Assembly: GCF_900188405.1 (NCBI RefSeq)
Contig: NZ_FZOF01000006.1
Span: 124,001 to 188,000, forward strand
Direction: 5' to 3'
Origin: Actinacidiphila glaucinigra
Lineage (GTDB): Bacteria; Actinomycetota; Actinomycetes; Streptomycetales; Streptomycetaceae
DNA: 64,000 bases
Shown: positions 1-7,605 of the stretch, in pieces
Numbering within the stretch: position 1 is the stretch's first letter
Layout of the letters: every line of letters begins with the position of its first letter
Translations under genes and position numbers: made by a program
Notes under the pieces: generated by a model
What the model was told of the DNA's origin: nothing
The model's database searches: none
The model's input: the letters and a program-made list of their open reading frames with translations, nothing else

Positions 1-48
1 CGTGCGCTCGATGCCGGCGGCGATGGCGGAAAGGGCGTCGTCGTTCAT
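1..48 (-). CDS. 5' end of a gene cut by the window edge, product not identifiable
   Basis: An ATG at position 48 on the minus strand opens a frame that stays open to the left edge and encodes MNDDALSAIAAGIERT. Only 16 residues are visible, so no family can be named. It is divergent from the small gene at 273. The 224 bp between them include an AT-rich patch around 137-152, unusual for this DNA, which probably carries promoter elements, but no clear -35/-10 pair can be assigned. Confidence 0.45.
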   Translation of the reverse strand, partial: MNDDALSAIAAGIERT

Positions 49-272
49 AGAGATCACATTGTCCGGCGCTTCCGTCCGCACACACAACCGGAACCAGGAC
101 CGCCGGTACCGGTGGCTACCCGCCAGTAGATGCGTGGGAAAAATTTTCTTTAGGACAGGGAAGGTTTTCGTCGGGGCAACTGTTGTTGGTACATGAATGA
201 CCCCGGCAGGTAACGGCTGCGAAGCAGCCCCGTACTCCAATGGAGGAGTGCCCGGACGCGAAGGGAGAAGCC

Positions 273-422
273 GTGAACACCATGCGCTTCGAGATCATGC
301 GCCTCAACGACCAGGACGGCCGTGCCGTCGACTGCACGGTCGTGGACGCCGCCTCCGTCGACCAGATCGTCCAGCAGGCCGCCGCGATCGGCCAGCGCAT
401 CTACATCCGCCCCGCCCAGTAA
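273..422 (+). CDS. small conserved protein of 49 aa, function unknown
   Basis: The GTG at 273 is preceded by a GGGAGA ribosome-binding site at 263-268 and gives a 49-residue acidic-to-neutral protein ending in QRIYIRPAQ. An in-frame ATG at 240 would add 11 residues but has no ribosome site and is less likely; an internal ATG at 282 is possible. There is no membrane segment or signal peptide. It is a single-gene transcript closed by a perfect 13-bp hairpin at 470-501. I recognise it only as the kind of short conserved protein found in Streptomyces genomes and assign no function. Confidence 0.7.
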   Translation: MNTMRFEIMRLNDQDGRAVDCTVVDAASVDQIVQQAAAIGQRIYIRPAQ

Positions 423-469
423 GGCTCCGTCACCCCGGCGCGGCCGCACGGCCGTACGCCATGAACGCG

Positions 470-501
470 AAGGGCCCCGTACACCACGGTACGGGGCCCT
501 T
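470..501. terminator. bidirectional terminator hairpin
   Basis: A perfect 13-bp inverted repeat (AAGGGCCCCGTAC and its complement) with a 6-nt loop lies between the plus-strand small gene ending at 422 and the minus-strand MarC-like gene ending at 530. The A-start and T-end of the arms let it serve both strands. Confidence 0.8.
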
Positions 502-529
502 GTCGCGTCCGGATTCCGCCGACGGGCCG

Positions 530-1144
530 TCAGCCCTCGCCGCGGATGAAGCCGAAGACCCCGTTGGCGACCTGCTGCACCGCGATCGCCGAGAGCAGCA
601 TGCCGGAGAGCCGGGTGACCAGCACCACGCCGCCGTCCTTGATCAGACGGATGATCACCAGCGAGTAACGCATCGTCAGCCAGAGCACCACGTGCATCGC
701 GGCGATGGCGATCCACACCGACAGCTGCTGCCCGAGACCGTGCGCGCGCTGCACCGCGAGGATCACCGTGACGATCGCTCCCGGTCCGGCGAGCAGGGGC
801 ATGCCCAGCGGCACCAGCGCGACGTTGACGTCCTTGGTCTGGGTGGGCTCGTCCGCCTTGCCGGTGAGCAGGTCGAGGGCGATGAGCAGCAGGAGCAGGC
901 CGCCGGCGATCATCAGGGCCGGCACCGAGACGTGCAGGTAGTCGAGGATCTGCTGGCCGCAGATGCCGAAGACGGTGATGACGCCCAGCGCGACGGCGGC
1001 GGCCTGCCAGGCCATGCGGCGCTGGACCTTGGCCGCGCGGCCGGAGGTGAGGGCGAGGAAGATCGGGGTGATCCCGGGCGGGTCCATGATCACGAAGAGT
1101 GTGACGAAGACCGAGCCGAACAGGGTGAGGGAGAAGAGATCCAT
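530..1144 (-). CDS. MarC family integral membrane protein
   Basis: This 204-aa protein is almost entirely hydrophobic, with about six membrane segments and the conserved early motif FVIMDPPGITPIF, followed by PLLAGPGAIVTVI after a short charged loop near residue 100. Both are typical of the MarC/UPF0056 family, whose members are usually 195-220 aa. The family lies in the inner membrane; its transport substrate is unresolved, and the old multiple-antibiotic-resistance label is not a demonstrated function. The ATG at 1144 is the only reasonable start. It sits 58 bp downstream of the PHP phosphoesterase gene on the same strand and may share its transcript. The hairpin at 470-501 ends it. Confidence 0.85.
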   Translation of the reverse strand: MDLFSLTLFGSVFVTLFVIMDPPGITPIFLALTSGRAAKVQRRMAWQAAAVALGVITVFGICGQQILDYLHVSVPALMIAGGLLLLLIALDLLTGKADEPTQTKDVNVALVPLGMPLLAGPGAIVTVILAVQRAHGLGQQLSVWIAIAAMHVVLWLTMRYSLVIIRLIKDGGVVLVTRLSGMLLSAIAVQQVANGVFGFIRGEG

Positions 1145-1202
1145 GGGCCTAGCGGTGGTGCGGTTACAGGGGCAGGGGGAAAAGGTCGGAAGCGTCGGGC
1201 GG

Positions 1203-2069
1203 TCACGGGACGATGGGCGCCGCGCCGGTGGCCCGGCGGACGATCTCCCGGTAGACCTCGGGGTCGGTCGTGTACTCGCCGAGCCGGACGGTCTTGCGGG
1301 TGCCGTGGTAGTCGCTGGACCCGGTGGTGAGCAGTCCCAGCTCCGAGGCGAGGGCGCGCAGGTGGGCGCGGGTGGGCTCGTCGTGGTCCATGTGGTCCAC
1401 CTCGATGCCGTCCAGCCCGGCCGCGGCCAGCTCGTGGATGACGCTCTCGGGCACGCAGGTGCCGCGCTTGACGGCGGCGGGATGGGCGAAGACCGTCACC
1501 CCGCCCGCGTTCCTCACGAGCCGGACCGCCTCGAAGGGGTCGAGTTCGTGCTTCTCGGCGTAGGCGCGGCCGCCCGGCCCGATCCACTCGGGTGTGAACG
1601 CCTCGGCGATGCTGTCCACCAGCCCCGCCTCGATGAGCGCCTGGGCGATGTGCGGCCGGCCCACGGCACCGTCGCCGGCGATCTCGGCCACGCGGTCCCA
1701 GGTCACCGGCACGCCGTGCTCGCGGAGCCGGGCGACCATGGCCTGCGCGCGGGGCAGCCGGTCGTCGCGTACGAGCTCGCGCTCCCGGTGGAGCTCCGGT
1801 TCCTGCGGGTCGAAGAGGTAGGCGAGCATGTGCAGGCTCACCCCGTCGATGCGGCAGGACAGTTCGGCGCCGGTGACCAGGACGGGGGCCGGGGCGCCCG
1901 CGGCGCGCAGTTCGGCCAGCGCCTTCTCGGCCTCGGCGTGGCCGCCGACCGTGTCGTGGTCGGTGAGGGCGACGACGTCCAGCCCGGCCGCGCCCGCGGC
2001 GCGGACCAGCTCTGCGGGGGTGTCCGTGCCGTCGGAGGCCGTGGAGTGGGCGTGCAGGTCGATTCGCAC
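1203..2069 (-). CDS. PHP-domain phosphoesterase (YciV/RNase AM-like)
   Basis: The 288-aa protein begins with the PHP metal-binding signature DLHAHSTASDGT (His6, His8), followed by LTDHDT around residues 36-40. Later motifs HPAAVKRG and SDYHGT supply the other expected metal ligands. This matches stand-alone PHP proteins of the YciV type, which hydrolyse 3',5'-nucleoside bisphosphates or trim short RNA 5' ends with divalent metals in the cytoplasm; the exact substrate here is inferred. The start is GTG at 2069 with GGAG about 8 nt upstream. It precedes marC-like on the same strand, and the spacing suggests co-transcription. Confidence 0.85.
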   Translation of the reverse strand: MRIDLHAHSTASDGTDTPAELVRAAGAAGLDVVALTDHDTVGGHAEAEKALAELRAAGAPAPVLVTGAELSCRIDGVSLHMLAYLFDPQEPELHRERELVRDDRLPRAQAMVARLREHGVPVTWDRVAEIAGDGAVGRPHIAQALIEAGLVDSIAEAFTPEWIGPGGRAYAEKHELDPFEAVRLVRNAGGVTVFAHPAAVKRGTCVPESVIHELAAAGLDGIEVDHMDHDEPTRAHLRALASELGLLTTGSSDYHGTRKTVRLGEYTTDPEVYREIVRRATGAAPIVP

Positions 2070-2151
2070 TCAGGTCACTCCAGGCGCTCGGTGCTCGGAC
2101 GGATTCAGGGGTTGCGATTACCAGGATAACTGCCCGGCCAACCTCTGAATC

Positions 2152-2790
2152 TCAGGAGAGCAAGCGAGGGGAGAGCGCCCCGCACGGTACGAGATCGACT
2201 TCGGCGCCGGCCTCGCGCAGATCGGTCAGTATCAGCTCGTCGTACATGAGCAGGCCCGACTCCTCCGGCCACACGATCGCCCACAGCCAGAGCCCGAACG
2301 ACTCCCCCGCGAAGACCGCGCGGTCCGGTGGCGTCCCGTTCACGTGCCACAGGCCGGTCGGCCGCCCCGCCGCGATCACCTTGGCGGCCGGCGGCTTGCC
2401 GAGGCACATCGCCGGTCCGGGGTCGGGCCCCGGGATCCCGGCGAACCTCGCCCCGAGCCCGACCCCGAGCTCCTCCGCCACCAGCACCATCTCGCCCTGC
2501 CCGCCGAGCGGCCCCGGACCCGAGCACGCCACCGCCGTGGCCCGCCCGCCGCTGCGGTCGTCCCCCGCGGACGCGACCCCGGTGAACAGCCAGCCGACGG
2601 GCAGCGGCCAGGGCATCCACACCGGGACGCGCGACCGGCTCACCACCACGCCGAGGGCTTCCACACTCGGCGGGACGACAGGCTGCAACGGGTACACGGC
2701 GCCGTGCTCGTCGCACTGCCAGGAGTCGGCGAAGAGTCCGGGCGCCCGGACCCGGCCACCGCACTTCGGGCAACTGGGTTCGCCCCTCAT
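2152..2790 (-). CDS. zinc-ribbon protein, DUF6758-like, function unknown
   Basis: The 212-aa protein opens with CPKC at residues 7-10 and a second pair C26/H29, which reads as a small zinc ribbon. The rest is a tryptophan-rich globular region with no membrane segment (for example FGLWLWAIVWPEE). It resembles conserved actinomycete proteins grouped as DUF6758; no activity is known to me. The ATG at 2790 is followed directly by the zinc ribbon, so the start is secure. It is on the same strand as the PHP gene, 82 bp upstream of it. Confidence 0.75.
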   Translation of the reverse strand: MRGEPSCPKCGGRVRAPGLFADSWQCDEHGAVYPLQPVVPPSVEALGVVVSRSRVPVWMPWPLPVGWLFTGVASAGDDRSGGRATAVACSGPGPLGGQGEMVLVAEELGVGLGARFAGIPGPDPGPAMCLGKPPAAKVIAAGRPTGLWHVNGTPPDRAVFAGESFGLWLWAIVWPEESGLLMYDELILTDLREAGAEVDLVPCGALSPRLLS

Positions 2791-2952
2791 AACGCCCCAC
2801 GGTCCTCCGGCGGCGTGCCCGCGTCAAGGACGATCACCCGTCCGAGTTCGGCGCGTGGCGCCGTCGTACGGCACACCTCCCCCACCGGCCACTCCCCGGC
2901 CGGCGGAGGGCCCGCCGGGCCCGCCTGAGGGGCTGTCACGGGCCCCCGGGGC

Positions 2953-3543
2953 TCAGTCCGTCAGCCCGACCGCGGCGCGCAGGGGGTCACGCAGGTCGGT
3001 CCCGGCCTGCAGCCAGCGCTCCTGGAGCGCCCCGGCGCCCCGCACCCGCTTCCAGGCGGCCTCGTTCGCCGTCATCGGCAGCAGCGGGAAGAAGCGGACC
3101 GGGTCCATCGGGTCGTCGAGTTCCAGGTCCTCCACGAGACCGCCGGGCTCGGCGACCAGGACGGCCGAGAACGCCGCCCCGGGCCACAGCGGTTCGCCCA
3201 CGTCCAGCGAGTTCCCCGGCGTGACGACGACGCCCTCGACCTGGGGACTGGCGGCCAGCACGGCGAGCGGCCGCAGGACCTTGTCGGTGTCGGCGCCGCG
3301 CCCGCCGCGCAGGGTGAGCACGAGTTCCGCGCGCGGGCCGCGCACCGGGTCCGCGACGACGGTGACGGGGTCGTTCATCGGCGCGCGCGACATGCCGAGG
3401 GTCGCGTAGCGCAGCAGCTCACCGTCGCGGAAACGCAGCACCTCGATCCGCTCGGTGCCCAGGAAGGTGACCGCGGCGCGGGCGTCCGGTTCGCCGAAGG
3501 CCATGCGCAGCCGCGTCTCCACCAACCCCAGTACGTCGACCAT
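2953..3543 (-). CDS. SUFU-like (suppressor-of-fused domain) protein
   Basis: This 196-aa soluble protein has the features of bacterial suppressor-of-fused-domain proteins: an early conserved stretch with LRFRDGELLRYATLGMS and a later FFPLLPMTANEAAWKR segment. The cellular role of these proteins is unknown; some act as immunity-type proteins. The chosen start is ATG 3543. There is no Shine-Dalgarno sequence, but a -10-like TATGCT lies at 3550-3555, six bases from the ATG, so the mRNA may be leaderless. A TTG at 3576 in frame is the alternative start. It is divergent from corA across a 438-bp gap. Confidence 0.6.
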   Translation of the reverse strand: MVDVLGLVETRLRMAFGEPDARAAVTFLGTERIEVLRFRDGELLRYATLGMSRAPMNDPVTVVADPVRGPRAELVLTLRGGRGADTDKVLRPLAVLAASPQVEGVVVTPGNSLDVGEPLWPGAAFSAVLVAEPGGLVEDLELDDPMDPVRFFPLLPMTANEAAWKRVRGAGALQERWLQAGTDLRDPLRAAVGLTD

Positions 3544-3549
3544 GGAGTG

Positions 3550-3555
3550 AGCATA
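3550..3555 (-). promoter_or_regulatory. -10 element of a probable leaderless promoter (SUFU-like gene)
   Basis: TATGCT on the minus strand ends six bases before the ATG at 3543 and fits TANNNT. Transcription would begin at or next to the A of the start codon. No convincing -35 is seen. Confidence 0.45.
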
Positions 3556-3655
3556 GAGCGCGTATGGAACGTGCAAAGCCGCGGTTTCGCTCCAGGGCCG
3601 CCTGATAAGGTGGGCCGTCGGCTACGCCCCTTGAGGCGTACACGTCTTTCCCCCA

Positions 3656-3751
3656 GCGGGGATCGGCCGGAGGAGGTGGGGCTGCAATGGATCCTAGTCG
3701 ACCGTGCAGTACCGGCAGCTCTTCCGCCCGGCAACCCTCCTGATCCCCAGC
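3656..3751 (+). promoter_or_regulatory. candidate structured 5' leader of corA
   Basis: Three arms pair in nested order. GGGGATC (3658-3664) pairs with GATCCCC (3742-3748) and can be extended by GC/GC around one bulged A. GGAGG (within 3669-3676) pairs with CCTCC (3736-3740). GGGCTGC (3679-3685) pairs with GCAGCTC (3715-3721) with one G-U. The result is one long interrupted hairpin about 230 nt upstream of corA. A Mg2+-responsive leader would make sense for CorA, but the sequence lacks the ykoK/M-box consensus, so ligand and function are unknown. Confidence 0.5.
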
Positions 3752-3981
3752 GTTCCGTACCCGGTCGTCCGGGCGTGAAACCAAAGAACCACGGAACCGC
3801 CGGGGAATCCCGGAAATTTCCGCGAGCGCGATCGCGTGACATCACCGCGTGCCCGCTCCCGAGACCTGTCCGGGTCACCCTGCCGCTTCCGGAAGAGCTC
3901 CCTGAACTGCGCAGTGATCAACGGTGATCACCCCTGCCCTGATCCGCATTTCAGCCCGGCCAGTCCGTGAAGGAGCTTGCC

Positions 3982-5097
3982 ATGTCGATGATCCGCGACC
4001 TGCGCGCAGTCGTCCGCCCCGCCCTGCGCAAGAGCAGCACGTCATACGACTACGGCCCGGACCGCTCCCGCACCTCGTCGGCCACGCCGAGCTCGGTCGT
4101 GGACTGCGCCGTCTACCGGGACGGGCGCCGCGGCAGCGACCACATCTCACCGCGCGAGGCCCTGGAGAAGGTGTGCGGCGGCGACGAGGGCTTCGTCTGG
4201 ATCGGCCTGCACGAGCCGTCGGAGCGGGAGTTCGCGGAGATCGCCGAGGTGTTCGGGCTGCACCCGCTGGCCGTGGAGGACGCCGTCCACGCCCACCAGC
4301 GGCCCAAGCTGGAGCGTTACGACGACACGCTCTTCATGGTCTTCAAGACCATCCGCTACGTCGAGCACGCCGAACTCACCGCCACCAGCGAGGTGGTGGA
4401 GAGCGGCGAGGTGATGGTCTTCACCGGCCGGCACTTCGTCATCACCGTCCGGCACGGCGGCCACGGCTCGCTGCGCGCCCTGCGGCACCGCCTCGAGGAC
4501 GACCCCGAGCTGCTCGCCAAGGGCCCCTCCGCGGTGCTGCACGCCATCGCCGACCAGGTCGTCGACGACTACCTGGCGGTCAGCGAGGCCGTCCAGGACG
4601 ACATCGACGAGGTGGAGATCGACGTCTTCTCCGCCCAGGGCAAGTCACCGCGTGCCACCGACGCCGGGCGCATCTACCAGCTCAAGCGCGAGGTGCTGGA
4701 GTTCAAGCGGGCGGTCTCCCCGCTGCTGCGCCCGATGCAGATGCTCAGCGAGCGGCCGATGCGCGTGGTCGACCCGGAGATCCAGAAGTACTTCCGGGAC
4801 GTCGCCGACCACGTCGCCCGCGTCCACGAGATGGTCGTCGGCTTCGACGACCTGCTCAACTCGATCCTGCAGGCCAACCTCGCCCAGGCGGCCGTCGCGC
4901 AGAACGAGGACATGCGCAAGATCACCTCGTGGGCGGCGATCATCGCCGTCCCGACCATGATCTGCGGTGTCTACGGGATGAACTTCGACTACATGCCCGA
5001 GCTGCGCTGGAGGTTCGGCTACCCGATGGTGCTGGTCGCCATCGGCGGGATCTGCTTCGCCATCCACCGCATCCTGCGCCGCAACGGCTGGCTGTAG
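3982..5097 (+). CDS. corA: CorA-family magnesium/cobalt channel
   Basis: The 371-aa protein has a large acidic and helical cytoplasmic domain, then the diagnostic channel signature YGMN followed by FDYMPEL near the C-terminus, flanked by two membrane helices (IIAVPTMICGVYGMN and PMVLVAIGGICFAI) and ending in a basic tail. This is the standard architecture of CorA pentamers, which import Mg2+ and can pass Co2+ or Ni2+. The ATG at 3982 follows an AAGGAG site at 3969-3974; the in-frame GTG at 3967 overlaps that site and is rejected. A long structured leader lies upstream. It is convergent with the EamA gene. Confidence 0.92.
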   Translation: MSMIRDLRAVVRPALRKSSTSYDYGPDRSRTSSATPSSVVDCAVYRDGRRGSDHISPREALEKVCGGDEGFVWIGLHEPSEREFAEIAEVFGLHPLAVEDAVHAHQRPKLERYDDTLFMVFKTIRYVEHAELTATSEVVESGEVMVFTGRHFVITVRHGGHGSLRALRHRLEDDPELLAKGPSAVLHAIADQVVDDYLAVSEAVQDDIDEVEIDVFSAQGKSPRATDAGRIYQLKREVLEFKRAVSPLLRPMQMLSERPMRVVDPEIQKYFRDVADHVARVHEMVVGFDDLLNSILQANLAQAAVAQNEDMRKITSWAAIIAVPTMICGVYGMNFDYMPELRWRFGYPMVLVAIGGICFAIHRILRRNGWL

Positions 5098-5108
5098 GGC
5101 GGGCCCTA
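5095..5108. terminator. palindrome shared by two convergent stop codons
   Basis: TAGGGC-GG-GCCCTA contains the TAG of corA (5095-5097) and the complementary TAG of the EamA gene (5106-5108). The 6-bp arms with a 2-nt loop make at best a weak terminator. No longer hairpin is present between the genes. Confidence 0.4.
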
Positions 5109-6053
5109 ACCGGCCTTCCTGCGGTCCGCCATGATCACCAGGGCCAGCCCCGCGAGGATCACCGCGAGCGCCGGGTAGGCCGCCGCGGGCGGGGTCTGGC
5201 CCAGCCAGACCGCCGCCACCAGGGCGGCGCCCGGCGTCTCCAGCAGGATCGCGGTGGACGTGGTCGACGCCCCGAGCCCGCGCACCACGCGGTTGAGCAG
5301 ACTGTGCCCGAGCAGCTGCGCGGCCGCGGTCAGGGCGATGAGCTTCGCCCAGGTGCCGCCGTCGTAGCCGCCGAGCGCCGAGCCCGAGGCCAGGCAGGCG
5401 GCCAGCAGGGCCACGGCCGTGGTGGAGTAGCAGACGTAGGTGTACGCGGTCGTGCTGACGGTCCGTCGCACCTCCGCGCCGAGCAGGACGTACCCCGCCG
5501 CCGCGATGCCGCCGCCCAGCGCCAGGGCGTCCCCGGCCAGGGCGCGCGGTGACAGCGACAGGTCGACGCCCGTCAGCAGCACCACGCCGGCGACCGCCAG
5601 CGCGGAGCCCAGCCAGACCATCCGCGGCGGCCGGTGGCCACGCAGGAACAGGATCAGGGTGGTCCACACCGGCGTCGTCGTGGCCAGCGCCGTCGAGGAC
5701 GCGACCGAGGTCATGGTCACGCTCGGCAGCCACAGCCCGAAGTGCAGCGCCAGCACCAGGCCGGACGCGATCGACAGCCAGAACGCCCGACGTCCCATCC
5801 CCCGCAGCTCCCGCCGGTGCCGCAGCCAGGCGAAGGGGCTCAGCACCCCGACGGCCATGGCGTTCCGCCAGAAGGCGATGGCCAGCGCGGGCGCGGCGGT
5901 CGCCGCGATCAGCGGCGCGGACAGGGAGACACCGGCGATGGCGACCGCCAGGAGCGCGAAGTCCAGGGGTGCCTTCGCGTGCGGGGCCACGCCGGACTCG
6001 GCGTCCGCCTTCGGTACGGCGGGCATGGTTCTGGCGGGCGGCGCGGCGGACAC
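5106..6053 (-). CDS. EamA/DMT-family transporter
   Basis: After a soluble N-terminal stretch of about 30 residues the protein (315 aa) has about ten membrane helices in two repeats, the hallmark of EamA (RhaT/DMT) exporters. Conserved features include FWRNAMAVG, ALATTTPVW in the first repeat and [18 protein letters not shown] in the second. Such proteins usually export amino acids, metabolites or drugs; no substrate can be read from the sequence. The start is GTG 6053, with GAGGAG seven bases upstream. An internal ATG at 6026 is the alternative. It is convergent with corA. Confidence 0.88.
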   Translation of the reverse strand: MSAAPPARTMPAVPKADAESGVAPHAKAPLDFALLAVAIAGVSLSAPLIAATAAPALAIAFWRNAMAVGVLSPFAWLRHRRELRGMGRRAFWLSIASGLVLALHFGLWLPSVTMTSVASSTALATTTPVWTTLILFLRGHRPPRMVWLGSALAVAGVVLLTGVDLSLSPRALAGDALALGGGIAAAGYVLLGAEVRRTVSTTAYTYVCYSTTAVALLAACLASGSALGGYDGGTWAKLIALTAAAQLLGHSLLNRVVRGLGASTTSTAILLETPGAALVAAVWLGQTPPAAAYPALAVILAGLALVIMADRRKAG

Positions 6054-6176
6054 GCGGGGTCTCCTCGGGCAGGGCGGGACGGTGACCCCCTTAGCGTAAG
6101 GCCCGTACTGGCCCAGAGCTCCTGTCGTCTCAGCATGTGTGCGGAACCACGGCGGCGCCCGGCGCGGGCCACGCCA

Positions 6177-6182
6177 TAGGGT
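6177..6182 (+). promoter_or_regulatory. -10 element of a probable leaderless promoter
   Basis: TAGGGT fits TANNNT and ends seven bases before the ATG at 6190. No Shine-Dalgarno sequence lies between them. Confidence 0.45.
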
Positions 6183-6189
6183 GGGACGC

Positions 6190-6717
6190 ATGACGGACAC
6201 CGTGACGCAGCCGCAGCTGGACCAGGCCCTGATCGAGGAGGCCGTGAAGAAGTCCGGTCTGCTCTGGGCCGACGGTCAGGCCCTGTGGCACGCCTGGGTC
6301 GACGGTGCCGTGGTGGTCGTCGGCGGCGGCCCCGGCGAGCAGCCGCTGCCCGGGCCGGGACTCACCGACGGCGGCACCGCCACGGTCACCGTCCGCAGCA
6401 AGGACAAGGGCGGCCGGCTGGTCGTCTTCCCGGTCCGGGTCACCGAGCTGCGCCCGGACGGCGAGGCGTGGACGGCCGCGGTGGAGGAGCTCAAGGGCAA
6501 GCGGCTCAACGCGCCGGACGCCGCGACGATGACCCTGCGCTGGGCCCGCGAGTGCCGCGTGCTGCGGCTGGAGCCCGCCGGCGACCTCCTGGAACGCCCC
6601 GGCGCGATGCCGGACGGCCGCGGCGCGGCGGCCCCGGTGCCGACGGCCGCGATCACCCGCCGCCCCATCCCGGCGGGCCTGCCGAAGCTGCTGCTGCGGC
6701 GCCGCAGGAAGGCCTGA
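6190..6717 (+). CDS. conserved hypothetical protein, 175 aa
   Basis: A soluble, mixed alpha/beta protein that I do not recognise. It begins MTDTVTQPQLDQALIEEAVKK, has an N-terminal half with a beta-rich core (LVVFPVRVTEL) and ends in a Pro/Arg-rich tail (LLLRRRRKA). There is no signal peptide or membrane helix. The ATG at 6190 is chosen because a -10-like TAGGGT precedes it by seven bases; GTG 6181 would add three residues. It is divergent from the EamA gene and convergent with the lipoprotein gene, 13 bp away. Similar pyridoxamine-oxidase-like small proteins are known in actinomycetes, but this similarity is too weak to use. Confidence 0.7.
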   Translation: MTDTVTQPQLDQALIEEAVKKSGLLWADGQALWHAWVDGAVVVVGGGPGEQPLPGPGLTDGGTATVTVRSKDKGGRLVVFPVRVTELRPDGEAWTAAVEELKGKRLNAPDAATMTLRWARECRVLRLEPAGDLLERPGAMPDGRGAAAPVPTAAITRRPIPAGLPKLLLRRRRKA

Positions 6718-6730
6718 GCCCCGTCGCCCC

Positions 6731-7432
6731 CTACTGGGTGACGGTCTTGCCGTAGTCGACGACGTCGTCCTCGTCCGGCGCGCGCAGCGTGAAGTCCTTG
6801 CCCCAGTCGTCCATGGTCAACGTGCCCGCGCCGCCCGCGCGTTCGTAGCGCAGCGGGTACGGCTTGCCCTCCAGGGACACGTCGATCGTGCCTCCGTCTC
6901 CGCCGTCCGCGGAGACGGCGATGGTGCGGACGCCGCCGACCGTGCGGTGGTCCCCGACGGTGAGCGCGCCGCGCAGCACGAACAGGCCCTCCAGCAGCAC
7001 CTCCTTGTCGGTGAAGCCGCTGAACTGGTCGTACGCGGGGTCCGCGGCGGGCACCTTGACGTACTTGTTCTTGAGCTTGGCGCCGACCTGGTCGCCGTAG
7101 AAACCGGCGCCCGCCTTGAGGTAGAGGTCGTCGCCCACCCGCAGTAGTTCGAAAGTGCTGCCCTTGGAGGTGACCTCGCCCAGGCCGCCGTTGCCGCGCA
7201 GCCGCATGTCGAGCGTGTAGGTGAGGCCCCTGCTGACGACGGTGCCGGTCAGCCGCACGGTGTCGGCCGCGTCGGCGGCGGTGCGGGCACGCTTCTCGAT
7301 GGTCTCGGCCGGCAGCTTGCCGACCCCGTTGGTCCCCGCGTCCGGATCGCCCGCGCACCCTGTCGCTCCGGCGAGGAGGAGGGCCGCGCCCAGAAGGCTC
7401 ACGAGGACGGACGACCTGCGGCCGAGAATCAC
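6731..7432 (-). CDS. secreted lipoprotein, LppX/LprG-like fold candidate
   Basis: The 233-aa protein starts at GTG 7432 with AGGAGGA nine bases upstream. A signal peptide with basic n-region (ILGRRSS), hydrophobic core and lipobox AGATGC places the lipidated cysteine at residue 26. The mature part alternates beta strands (VRLTGTVV, LTYTLDMRL, FELLRVGDDLYLKAG) in the pattern of LppX/LprAFG-type lipid-binding lipoproteins. That fold assignment is an inference from strand pattern, not from a conserved motif. It is convergent with the 175-aa gene and divergent from the MgtE-like gene. Confidence 0.75.
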   Translation of the reverse strand: MILGRRSSVLVSLLGAALLLAGATGCAGDPDAGTNGVGKLPAETIEKRARTAADAADTVRLTGTVVSRGLTYTLDMRLRGNGGLGEVTSKGSTFELLRVGDDLYLKAGAGFYGDQVGAKLKNKYVKVPAADPAYDQFSGFTDKEVLLEGLFVLRGALTVGDHRTVGGVRTIAVSADGGDGGTIDVSLEGKPYPLRYERAGGAGTLTMDDWGKDFTLRAPDEDDVVDYGKTVTQ

Positions 7433-7593
7433 GTGTTCTCTTCCTCCTGCGGTGGTGCGCGCCCGTCACACGAGGGGAGCGGCGAAGCGGAGCCGAAGCC
7501 ACCGCAGCGTACCGCTGGCCGGGTGAACCGCTGTGAACGCCGTGCGAAGCCCCCGTGGAGCATTACCGCGCGCCCTGTCCTCGGGGGCGGCGT

Positions 7594-7599
7594 TAGCCT
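7594..7599 (+). promoter_or_regulatory. -10 element of a probable leaderless promoter (MgtE-like gene)
   Basis: TAGCCT fits TANNNT and ends six bases before ATG 7606; there is no ribosome site in the short space. Confidence 0.5.
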
Positions 7600-7605
7600 G
7601 GCGGC

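Larger units (their letters stand above)
3544..3981. other. 438-bp divergent intergenic region upstream of corA
   Basis: It holds the presumed leaderless promoter of the SUFU-like gene at its left end, a strongly nested RNA-like structure at 3656-3751, several small inverted repeats (for example TGATCAACGGTGATCA at 3916-3931) and the corA ribosome site AAGGAG at 3969-3974. No gene-like frame with a ribosome site was found in it. Confidence 0.6.

Noticed and set aside
3590..3960. M-box (ykoK) Mg2+ riboswitch upstream of corA
   Set aside because: The conserved core of that riboswitch (GTTAGGTGAGGC and its partner segments) is not present, although the region is clearly structured.
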